A DNA stretch of 64,000 nt from Vitis vinifera (taxonomy: Eukaryota > Streptophyta > Magnoliopsida > Vitales > Vitaceae), in assembly GCF_030704535.1 (NCBI RefSeq), contig NC_081823.1:6764501-6828500 (forward strand), written 5' to 3'. Below, one piece after another: positions 39,691-49,118 of the stretch (position 1 is the first letter of the stretch; every line of letters starts with the position of its first letter). Below the pieces are notes generated by a model that saw only the letters and a list, made by a program, of their open reading frames with translations, was not told the DNA's origin and searched no databases. The translations under genes were made by a program, and so were the position numbers.

Positions 39691-39991
39691 TGATGAAAAA
39701 TCTTAAATCACATAGGATCTCATGTAGACATTAAAGCATGCAGTAAAATTTGGGAATTATGAAATGCTTACCTTGATTAATCCCATGGAAAGCGATTCCT
39801 GTGCTCCATTGGTGTTCAAGGATACGCTCAGTGCGTGATGGTGTGAAAATCCGGGTTCAATGAGCTCTTCTCTTTTTATACCCAAATTTAGTCCCTATGT
39901 GTGCTCTGAAGAGTTCGTGCAGTATGTACTCTTTTCAGCCTTCAAGAGAAAATAGAACAGAACAAAACAGAAGCCCTGCCATTTTCCCTTA

Positions 39992-40036
<45 letters not shown>

Positions 40037-40234
40037 CATATATACCTCATGTTACACACACACAATTTGGACCACTTGACTTAATGGGTCAGTCAAGTGA
40101 ATTAGGATGAACCCATAAAAATCAAACAATAATGTGTCCAACCCCATTATGGACCACAATGTAAAAAATAAAATAACATTGATTTATGATATTATCACAT
40201 TGATTATGTAAGTCCACACATAAAAATTCCAATA
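39691..40234 (-). repeat. copia 5' LTR (544 bp)
   Basis: It matches the left LTR end to end. The outer terminus has mutated from CA to TA. It contains an expanded (TG)n(TA)n tract at about 39991-40033 that accounts for most of the length difference from the other LTR. It is followed by the CTTTC duplication. Confidence 0.92.
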
Positions 40235-40239
40235 CTTTC

Positions 40240-41260
40240 TACCAGGTAACTTTCCTTTCTCAAAGCCTTTTCTTTTACCAGCAAAAGTGAACTCAAACTA
40301 GGAAAAATAACCAGAATGATAATGCCAAAACATTGGATGCCGTAATTGTAGGGCTCACACCAGCTTCATAATGCAAACTGAAATCACAACACTAGATGCA
40401 ACACACTGTATGGGCATTAATGCTACATACGTAGGTACTGCAACATGATAGTACGTAGTGATTTAAGAATTAATATTGATTTGCTTGTGAATTAACCAAA
40501 TTAAATGAATGAAAGTCAAGCTTGAGCTTGTTTAGTTTTAGTAGGTTAAGTGAAAAAGTCAAACAAACTTTCAATTAAGTCGAGCTTGCAACTAGTAATT
40601 TTTCATTTAGCAGCCCCATTCTATAACCCCACTTTTTAACACAGTGGATGAGTATGTATTTAATAGATATAATTTTTTTGCAGTAGTCAAAGATCATTGC
40701 ATCCAGACTCATCTCTGACAGTTGATAAGGGATATATGCTAAGAAAACAATAGTTTCCATATAGGTAGCCACATTGAAAGAATCAGAAAGTAAGATAAAT
40801 ATAATGTCAAAGGTAGTAGCATATACACTATCAATATGAAGAAAAACAGTACTGAAAGTGCTAGTCATTAAGCATGGCTGCTGGGTTGTTGCCTAAGAAG
40901 CCATTGTACTTGTAAAATGAGATTTTCTTTGAAAGCTAGAAGAAGACTTGGGTAAATGATGTAAACAGAGATACCTTCTTCCATCACCTTTCTATAAATA
41001 TTCCTGGCCTTCTTTGAGATAAATTAATACAAGGATATATTGTAAATTTTCATTATGCCTTGATCAAGATTTATACGTACATGTTTTGTGGTTTAAATAT
41101 TTTGTTTGTATGCAATAATGGACAGCCGTGAACTTCTTCTCATAACTAATAGTCGTCCATCTCAGAGGGAGTTACATTTACTGAGAAAGATTTAAAGATC
41201 ATTAAACCCTAAAGATGTAACTCAGGGTGGTCGAAATTTTTCTATGAGAGAAAATGATCG
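40240..41260. other. intergenic DNA upstream of the second glycine-rich gene
   Basis: No coding region is supported. The sequence is unremarkable AT-rich DNA that continues the pre-insertion flank of the copia element and leads into the conserved promoter block. Confidence 0.4.
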
Positions 41261-41413
41261 CCCACATGGAGAGGTCAGACGTGGGGCGATGATAGACTTG
41301 TATTTCAAAAGGGATAGTTGGGGTCATTAACTCTCCCAACACTGTTTGTAGACGAGAAAATAACCACATTTAAGCCCTCCTCAACTATCATCCTCTTCTC
41401 ATCTCTATATATT
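41261..41413 (+). promoter_or_regulatory. promoter block of the second glycine-rich gene
   Basis: CCCACATGGAGAGGTCAGA, GGGGTCATTAACTCTCCC and the TATA box CTATATATT (41405-41413) match the first gene in order and spacing. The TATA box is about 70 bp upstream of the start codon. Confidence 0.7.
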
Positions 41414-41476
41414 CTTTCTTTTAGCCCCCCACTTCTCATCAAATTGAGGTCATCTCAGTTATACTAACTTGCAAAG

Positions 41477-41941
41477 ATGGCTTCTAAGTTTCTTCTTCTT
41501 ATGCTTTTTAGTGCTCTTGTTTGCACCGCCACTGCTGCTAGGAGGCTTGTGAGCCAGAAGGGTTCTTCTGAGGATGAGAAAACGTTCTTTTTTGACCCCG
41601 GGTATGATGGAGGGCTAGGTGGTGGAGGTGGCGGCGGCTTTGGAGGAGGAGGTGGTGGTGGGTTGGATGGGGGGGCCGGCTTTGGTGGAGGTTCTGGATT
41701 TGGAGCAGGAGGTGGGCTTGGTGGAGGTGGCGGCGCCGGTGGCGGTGGAGGGTTCGGCGGCGGTGGTGGTGGAGGACTAGGTGGTGGGTCTGGGTTCGGT
41801 GGTGGGGCTGGAGCTGGTTTTGGAGGTGGGACTGGGGTAGGTGGGGGAGCCGGAGGAGGTGGCGGTGGAGGCTTCGGTGGTGGTGGAGGAGGCGGACTTG
41901 GTGGAGGAGCTGGTGGTGGACTTGGAGGTGGATTTCCTTGA
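41477..41941 (+). CDS. secreted glycine-rich protein 2 (cell-wall type)
   Basis: Intronless, 154 residues. Residues 1-20 (beginning MASKFLLLMLF) are a signal peptide ending near ATAA. A short linker (RRLVSQKGSSEDEK) follows that matches the paralogues, and then a Gly-rich domain to the C-terminus (GGGLGGGFP). It lacks the His run of the first gene. Stretches of GGGGGGFGG alternate with GAGFGG units. After subtracting the copia insertion it lay about 2 kb downstream of the first gene, so the pair is a tandem duplication. Its wall-structural role is inferred from the class. Confidence 0.9.
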   Translation: MASKFLLLMLFSALVCTATAARRLVSQKGSSEDEKTFFFDPGYDGGLGGGGGGGFGGGGGGGLDGGAGFGGGSGFGAGGGLGGGGGAGGGGGFGGGGGGGLGGGSGFGGGAGAGFGGGTGVGGGAGGGGGGGFGGGGGGGLGGGAGGGLGGGFP

Positions 41942-44622
41942 AGGACAACAAATGTGTGTCCAATAAATGCTACCTCGATCTTCTAGGCTTTATGTTAAGA
42001 ATCTAGACATGTATGTGTTATGTGTTGCTATCTCTTCAGTATGAATTGTTTGTATGTTAAAGATCCTTGTCCAAACCTTGATGAAGACATTAATAAGCTC
42101 TTTTAATTAGTGAAAATCCTTTTCTCGTATTTTCCTTTTTGGTGGAGGTTAGCAGAATCCCACATTAGTCATATATAGAATATACCATGAGAGCTTTTGC
42201 TGGGCATATATATATATATGGCCATGATTCTGCATCACTTTCCCAACTAAACAATCCAATCCATCATTGCATTTTTCTCCCCTCAGAATACGTTCAACTA
42301 CCAAGTAACTTTACAGTCGGCAGACTCGACACACCCATGCTATTTCATTGGATCTCCGGATCAAGGGTTCATCCTTTAACCTACAATATTTCTATTTGCA
42401 ACACTTCTACCATAAAAGTGTTTACCACAAAGCACTACTTAAAGCCTAATTGTTAGTGAGTGTGGCCAGCGTTCCTCTCCTTTCTAACACTTAAAAAATA
42501 AAATTTTTTAAGTGATAGAAATATTAGAAATACTTCTTATAATCATTACTAAATATACTTTTAAACTCCGTATGATAATTATTTTAGAAAACGATTTTAA
42601 TTTGAAAAGTGTTTTTTTTAAAAAAATAATTATTTGATAAATTTTAAAAAATACTCTTAAAAATCTGAAAAATAACTTATAATGTTTTTTGGAGAAACAC
42701 TTGACAGATGATTCTTCTAAAAACATTTCTATAAAAAAACTTTTACTTAAAACACTTTAAATAAAAACGCTATCCAACGTCATTTTAGTGTTTGATATAA
42801 ATATGAAAAAAAAGTATTTTAAAAGTGTTTTGGACTATTAAAGACAACAAAAGATAAAAATAGATAGATGTATCAAATTTTAGTTTGAAAATCATTCCAA
42901 GTGATTCCCTAGAATTTTTAAAAACTTCGCTAAATGATTAATTTTTATAAGAGAATTGTTTTCAAACATTTAGAAAATGATTCTAGCCTTTGAGGCTAGG
43001 TTCATGAAAAATAAAAACATGCAAGTAAAAAATATATTAAAAATTGGTAAATTATTTTTACATACCACTTTAAAATTTAATAAATTATTTTTATATATCA
43101 CTTTAAACTCATTTTACTTATTATAATTTATTTATATAAAAATATATAAGCTTTTCATTAATTTTAATTATATTTAATTTTCTTTTGAGAAATTATTTTC
43201 CCAACATTTTTCTTTCTTTACTTCCAAACTCCCTAGAACCAAACATAACAAAAAAGAAAGACTCCTAAACACCCTTTACCTCATCAAGTCCACTCTCTAG
43301 AACCCTTCAAGAACTTCTTTGTCCAGAAATCTCTCCTGCAAGGGCATCCACTCAGAAAATTACATTACTAAAAGGTAGGTACCATTATTTCGGATAAAAC
43401 AGGTGGTGCTTTGTTAGACCTTATAGTACATTGAAAATTTATTGTTCCATATTAAGTCCAACAGCCACCTTCACCAAGTTCTTTGTTGATCAAACAAGTG
43501 TCGGTGACGTTAGGTAAGTCTTACCTTCTATAGTTTTCCAGAATCACAGAGCTTAATTGTCACTTAAGCTTGAAAAATGAAGCAATTATCTCGAGAAAAT
43601 TGATGCTTAAGTTACCATTAACACCTCATATATGCTCTAAACTTTCAATTTGCATATCAAGTTGATTTTATCATGCTTCTAGTGCAATTCTGTAGTGTGG
43701 TTCTACATTAACATTTCTGGCTTGTTAGCAATGGTTTAAACAATGCTTTTCTCTGCTTAATTTCCTTCAATCACCATGAAAGTACTTACTTCTGAGGACA
43801 CGACAGATTCCAATCAAATGCATTCATATGCAACCTAACTATGTCCTTAGAATAAAGGGATCTACCATACTTATCATGCCAGCATTGATGAAGCCGGCTC
43901 ATTTATTTATTTTTTCCCAAATTTTCCTGACCACCAAACAAAAAGTTAAATACCGTGTTTGGTCGGGTATATATATAACTTACTCCCCTCAGTTTTTTCT
44001 GATTCAATTCTCCTGATATCATATACTCTGTATGAAATCAGGATTAATTTTTAATTTTCACGTCTGTTCAAAATAATTTTCAGCCATTATTTCTCTTGAA
44101 ATACTGCGTGTATGGAAGACAAGTCAACTGCAAGACAAGTCATGGAAGATAAATAATTCTGGTTTTGTGGTGGATATTAATTTGTTACTCTTCTTCAAAA
44201 TTTACATTTAATGTGAATTTATTTCTGGGTTGACTCAGTGTTTGATTGAGTTTCAATTATTTGCCAAGACTTTAGATCAACTACTCCTGTCAGAACATGC
44301 ATTAAATAACACTTTGGTAAGAAAGACGAAGGCACATCCTTCTATGAACCTTTGAATTAATCCCAGCAAGGGATAATGATACCTCCAGTAAATTTTCTGT
44401 ACAGGATCACCAATAATTTTCATCACATGTCTCTATGTCTGCCTGTTACCCACATTGAGTTCGGACTGCAACTTCTGAAGAGGATAGCATTTACTTCTCC
44501 AATGTTGTTGTGAAAGAGATCTTCTTGTTCAATTTCAGAAGAATCAATTTATTGAAGCACAAAATTTCATCCACAACCAGATGGATGTACATAATGAACT
44601 TCTCTGCATGCATGCAAGCATG
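41942..44622. other. intergenic DNA between the second and third glycine-rich genes
   Basis: No gene is supported. A long fold-back-like repeat with ends of the GTATGATAATTATTTTAGAAAACG type lies at about 42485-42790. Like the other dispersed repeats it is full of AGTGTTTTT words and its complement. The rest is AT-rich, with no recognisable domain in any frame. Confidence 0.4.
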
Positions 44623-44627
44623 CAGGC

Positions 44628-45120
44628 TGTTAGGAAGTTTCCCAAATTTTTAATTAGATTCATTTTTTGTAAAAAATATTATATAGAATATTTATATGTT
44701 GATATATTATTATAATATTAGACTTCCTTATAGAATAAGGAAGGTTATTGAAAATATTTTTATAAATATTCTAGATCATGAGGTGAAAAAGTTATGAGAT
44801 GGAGATGGACTTGTAGAGATTATACGAGGTGGATAGAAATGTGAGGAAGAACGGGAGGTACTAGTGGAGTGAGAGGGCTCGTAGTAAGGTATGGATACCA
44901 GGAGTGGGGAAACATGAGATGTTTCGGGAACCCAATAGTTGTATCTGGTTCTGTCATCTGTAATATTCTCTATTGTATAGTGGAATCATTTTCTCTCATT
45001 CGTGGACGTAGACATGGTTGGCCGAACTACGTTAAAACCTCGTGTACCGTATGTGTGATTGTTTTATCTCTGTGTTCTTGAACTAACATTGTTGGCATCA
45101 AAGCTTTCGCTGGCACAACA
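44628..45120 (+). mobile_element. solo LTR (493 bp)
   Basis: It starts TGTTAGGAAG and ends GGCACAACA, with inverted TGTT/AACA ends. It is flanked by the exact duplication CAGGC at 44623-44627 and 45121-45125. No internal retrotransposon sequence adjoins either side, so this is what remains after recombination between two LTRs. A primer-site-like TTGGCATCAAAGC at about 45091-45103 lies inside it and is probably fortuitous. The orientation is inferred from the leader-like GC-richer 3' half. Confidence 0.85.
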
Positions 45121-45125
45121 CAGGC

Positions 45126-45540
45126 CTGAGGCTCAACCACCATATTTCCTGCAATAAACCCTAAGTTTATGTTTGGTTTCCGAAAAATACTAAGGAAAGA
45201 AAAAAATTGCAAAGGAAAATGATTTTTTTTCATATTTGGTTGCCTTATGAAAAATATAAAAATAAAATAAAATATAATTAAAACTAATTAAAAACTTATA
45301 TATTTTTAAATTATTTAATTTTTATATTGATGATTTAAAATAAATAAAATGAGTTTGAAGTAACAAAAAAAATAATTTATCGACTTTTAATTTATTTTTT
45401 ATTTTCCTTTATTTTTTATTTCCTTCTACTTTTCCTTTTTATTTTATTTCCTTTGTATTTTTCCTCCAATTTTATAGAACCAAACATAGCAAGAAGAACC
45501 CTAAAGTGATAATCCAGTTGGGGATGATCATGTTATAAGT
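45126..45540. other. AT-rich spacer before the third glycine-rich gene
   Basis: It contains a degraded dispersed repeat rich in TTTATTTTTTATTTTCC words (about 45160-45490). No gene is visible. Confidence 0.4.
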
Positions 45541-45681
45541 GGTGGGTTTGAGCTGTTGAAGTCTGCTTTTCAACAGTCAGTGTTGTGTGCATTAACTGTC
45601 TCGGCACGGTTTTGTAGATGAGAGGATGAGCACATTTACACCACCTCAACTGTCCTCTTCACTGTTACTATCTATATATTC
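45541..45681 (+). promoter_or_regulatory. promoter block of the third glycine-rich gene
   Basis: GCATTAACTGTCTCGGCACGG (45590-45610 region) corresponds to the conserved block of the first gene. The TATA box TCTATATATT is at 45671-45680, again about 70 bp before the ATG. The CACATGGAGAGG part of the other two promoters is absent. Confidence 0.6.
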
Positions 45682-45745
45682 TCTCTTTGGAGCTTTTTCA
45701 TTATTCTCATCACAACTACTCTTTGAAGTATCATTCCCTGAAAAA

Positions 45746-46213
45746 ATGGCTTCTAAGCTGCTTCTGCTTCTGCTTCTTGGCGCTGTTGTTTGCACCACTG
45801 GTTTTGCTAGGAAGCTTGTGAGCCAAAAGGGTTCTTTGGAGGATGAGAAGACTTTCTTTAATCATCCTACATATGGTGGAGGGCTAGGTGGTGGGGGTGG
45901 TGGTGGTGGTGGCTTGGGTGGAGGCGGTGGAGCTGGCTTTGGTGGAGGAGCAGGGGGTGGGCTTGGAGGAAGTGGTGGCGGAGGGTTCGGTGGCGGTGGC
46001 GGTGGCGGTGGAGGGCTTGGTGGTGGGTCTGGGTTCGGAGGTGGAGCTGGTAGCGGTTTTGGAGGTGGGGCTGGGCTAGGTGGGGGGGCTGGAGGAGGCT
46101 TCGGTGGTGGTGGCGGCGGTGGCGGTGGTGGTGGTGGTGGCGGACTAGGCGGTGGAGCTGGTGGTGGATTTGGTGGGGGTGCTGGTGGTGGACTTGGAGG
46201 TGGATTGCCCTAA
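45746..46213 (+). CDS. secreted glycine-rich protein 3 (cell-wall type)
   Basis: Intronless, 155 residues, starting at the ATG aligned with the paralogues (MASKLLLLLLLGAVVC). The signal peptide ends near TTGFA. The linker RKLVSQKGSLEDEKTFF is nearly identical to the others. The rest is Gly-rich, with long Gly runs (up to about 14) near residues 120-135 and the end GGGLGGGLP. The same TATA spacing and upstream block suggest co-regulation with the other two. A longer frame from 45626 exists but runs through the TATA box, so it is rejected as a start. Confidence 0.9.
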   Translation: MASKLLLLLLLGAVVCTTGFARKLVSQKGSLEDEKTFFNHPTYGGGLGGGGGGGGGLGGGGGAGFGGGAGGGLGGSGGGGFGGGGGGGGGLGGGSGFGGGAGSGFGGGAGLGGGAGGGFGGGGGGGGGGGGGGLGGGAGGGFGGGAGGGLGGGLP

Positions 46214-46925
46214 GTTCATGCAGAAGAAATAAATGTTCTCATGCATGGTTATTGCATGGATCTTAAATGTTCAAATGTATTAATTTGTGATGTAATTTTA
46301 CTTCATGGCATGTTCACATTATTATTTGTATGATGTTGAGTTCAAATCTTAAGGAAGAATAAGCTCTTTCCATATATATGTTTGATTGATTTCTTTAATT
46401 AATATTTCAAAAATAATTATAATAAGATGCTAAACCATCTAAAGAAATTCATAAAGAAAACTTTCGTTCCTTTTTTTCAATTTTTTATATTTTATATTTT
46501 TATTTTTATTTCAATGACCTTTTTTGGAAGAAATTTAATGGCCCATTTCTATATTTTTTTTCTTCTATAAATCATATATTAAAATTTTTTTTTTTGACAT
46601 GAACAATGCTCCTTTTATCAATTTCCACGTGGATTTCCATCCTATCAAAGCATATAATTAACCTCAATTGCCATGCATTCTAGTTTTCACCACTCACATC
46701 ATCCCAAATATCAAGTCTTTCTCTCATTGTATTCAATCGTCACTTTAATTTTATATGATATGGTGAATATGCTATTAATTGACTAGAAGAATATCATGTT
46801 GAAAAAGGATAATTTGAATATTAAAAATTAAAAATAAAATTTTAAAAATTTGGGTATTAGTTTTAATTCTATGAATATATCTTGAAAAAAAAAAAATTCA
46901 TGATGTTATATGCGTATGAATTTTT
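46214..46925. other. 3' flank and AT-rich DNA after the third glycine-rich gene
   Basis: The first 150 bp fit a 3' untranslated region. Nothing else is recognisable before the TRIM relic. Confidence 0.4.
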
Positions 46926-46931
46926 TGTAAC

Positions 46932-47032
46932 TATAGAGACGTGTTTTAAAGTCGTGATGATATTTTTGAGTCCAAAAATATTAATATTTATATAGTTAGA
47001 AGTGAGTCGTTACAAATGGCATCAAAGTCAAA
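46932..47032 (+). mobile_element. TRIM relic, LTR end plus primer-binding site
   Basis: GTGTTTTAAAGTCGTGATGA through GAGTCGTTACA, followed by ATGGCATCAAAGTC, matches the reverse complement of the right LTR and primer site of the intact TRIM at 9794-10204. Only one LTR end and the start of the internal region are left. Confidence 0.65.
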
Positions 47033-47270
47033 CATTGACCTGATAGGAGAGTTTGTTTAGCTTTGCAAAAAAAGTTTGTTTGGTCCGATAAAAAAAAGTT
47101 TGTTTGACCTATATAAAACTCCTTTTAATTATGTAATCTTAAAACAACTATTGGCCTTTAAATATCCCATCTTCATGTTATGGTTATAAAGATTTTAAGA
47201 ATGACAGGGCCCTTTTAATTATTTTATCAAGCAAGGATATTTAAGAAGAAATTCCTAGAAACACTTTAAA

Positions 47271-47633
47271 GCCGGTTTGATAGTGATTTTAGGAAGCGTT
47301 TTTAACTTTTTTAACATTTAAAATTTTTTATCATTCAAGTGTTAAAATGACTAAAAATATTTTTTAAAATTACTATCAAACACACTAAGAGTGCGTTTGA
47401 CAGAGATTTTAGAAAGAGTTTTTAATTTTTTTAATACTTGAAATTTTTTATTTTTCAAGTATTAAAAATATTATAAACATTTTTTTTAAAATCACTACAA
47501 AACGTACTCTAAAAGTGCGTTTGAAAGTGATTTTAAAAAAAGTTTATAATATTTCTAATATTTGAATGATGAAAATTTTCAAGTATTAAAAATAATAAAA
47601 ACGATTTTTATAATCACTATCAAACGAGCTCTG
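47271..47633 (+). repeat. tandem array of three fold-back (MITE-like) units of about 120 bp
   Basis: Units at about 47271-47390, 47391-47513 and 47514-47633 each begin with a variant of GTGCGTTTGAYAGTGATTTTA. Each has a central hairpin turn around TTTTTATCATTCAAGTG and ends with the complement (AAATCACTATCAAACG). The same family is scattered as single copies elsewhere in the window (5247, 6733, 8098). A head-to-tail array is unusual for such elements. Confidence 0.75.
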
Positions 47634-47639
47634 AGTCTT

Positions 47640-48735
47640 ATTTGATATAAAATTATTTCACCTATTAAAAAAAATTTAGAAAATATAATTATATGTAAGA
47701 AAGAAATGCTCAGCCTAGACTAGTTTCATCTATTGACCTTTTTTATTTTTATTTTTATTTATTTGATCTAATTTTTGAGTTCTAAATTAAAATTACTACA
47801 CTCATTAAAAAAATTTCAATGCACTTTTTACTATTTACTCAATAGGAAAATCTATTAAAACTATGGTTATGTACATAAGAGTAGCAAGAAAATTAATTTG
47901 GACCAATTTTGATCTACGGATTTATGATCCTATAAGATTTTATTTATGAGTTCTAAGTTATTTTTAAAACTTAATAACTCTTTTAATAAATCAAAAACAC
48001 CATGTCTCACTCAATTTCGAGTTTTTTTTTTCTTTTTCTTTAGGACATTTTAAACCAAATTTTGCTCATGAATTCTTTTTATTAATTAAGTTGATATTTA
48101 AGTTTTAAATTATTTTTAAATATTATTAGGCTTATAATTGAATTATATGCATTAAGTGTCACTTGTTCTAAAATTCATTTTTCTAATAACAAAATCTAGA
48201 AAAATAAACATTCATGTAAAAAATTTAAGATTTGGTCTATGGAATTTTTTTATTGATTGGATTGATTTTTTAATTTTAAATTATTTTTAAAAAAATAATA
48301 AATTATATATTAAGTCTTATTTGATTTGAAATCTATCTGTTTTCTCAACTAGAAAATTCAAAAAAATTAAAGGAAATTTAAAGAATTTGGAAAAGAATAA
48401 TAATCTTGTTCTATTTTACTTGCCTTCTATGGTTTTAATTTTTAATTTTAATTTTTAGTTTTCTTTCATTTTAAAAAAAAGTTAAAAACTTTATTTTTGT
48501 TTTCAAAAAATTATTTTCTATTTCATTTTATTTTTAAAAGCTAGTTTTAAATAATAAAAAGTGCTTATTTGGATATATTGACGGCTTTGTATTTTTAAAG
48601 GAGAAAAAAACTAATAACTTCTATAAATAATATAATAACTTTTACATAAAAATTACAAATTTATCTTATATTCTTAAAAAAGTATTTTAAAAATCTAATA
48701 AAAATATATTTTTATTTTTATAAAAAAATAATTTG
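47640..48735. other. AT-rich DNA before the E2 pseudogene
   Basis: No coding sequence or recognisable element. It is mostly A/T runs and degraded repeat words. Confidence 0.4.
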
Positions 48736-48736
48736 T

Positions 48737-48757
48737 AGAGAGAGAGAGAGAGAGAGG
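48737..48757. repeat. (GA)n microsatellite at the promoter of the E2 pseudogene
   Basis: AGAGAGAG repeated for about 21 bases, 360 bp before the ATG. A pyrimidine-rich leader follows at 48840-48910. GA tracts are common in plant core promoters. Confidence 0.8.
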
Positions 48758-49118
48758 GCCATCAAAAGCTATAACGTAAGCTTGGCGCGCCTCTAAAGCT
48801 AACGTGAGCTCGTTTCTCTTCAGCGAAAATCAAACATCGCCGAGATCCTCCTTAATCTCTCCAATCAGGTCGCACCTCACTCTCTCTCATTTTTCTCCAC
48901 CTCTGTTTGGTTCTCCAGAAAAAATCTGGAAAACAAAAGAATAAAGAACAAAAAACTTCCGATCTTATTTTTCGTGTTGGTTTTTTTTTTTTTCTTCATA
49001 ATCCAAGTTTGGAACTTTTATTTTGTCTTTGTCATTATTTTTTTCTCGGTAACTACACACTGGTTCTCGGTAACTACACGGTGGCAACTGAAGGCCGTTT
49101 TGTGGGATCAGACGAAAG

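Larger units (their letters stand above)
26708..40234 (-). mobile_element. Ty1/copia LTR retrotransposon with two nested insertions
   Basis: The element reads on the - strand, with its 5' LTR at right (39691-40234) and 3' LTR at left (26708-27236). It is flanked by the exact duplication CTTTC at 26703-26707 and 40235-40239. Next to the 5' LTR is TGGTATCAGAGCC (- strand), complementary to initiator Met-tRNA. A purine-rich tract abuts the 3' LTR. The domain order is gag, zinc knuckle, protease, integrase, RT, RNase H, which places it in Ty1/copia. Removing the two nested insertions and their duplications leaves about 6.5 kb. The LTRs differ by about 39 substitutions in roughly 490 aligned bases by hand count, mostly transitions, plus microsatellite length changes. 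Frames carry stops and the integrase lacks a catalytic residue, so it is not autonomous. Confidence 0.95.

Noticed and set aside
45085-45105. Primer-binding site after an LTR at 44628
   Set aside because: The exact CAGGC duplication places the end of the unit at 45120, so TTGGCATCAAAGC lies inside the solo LTR.
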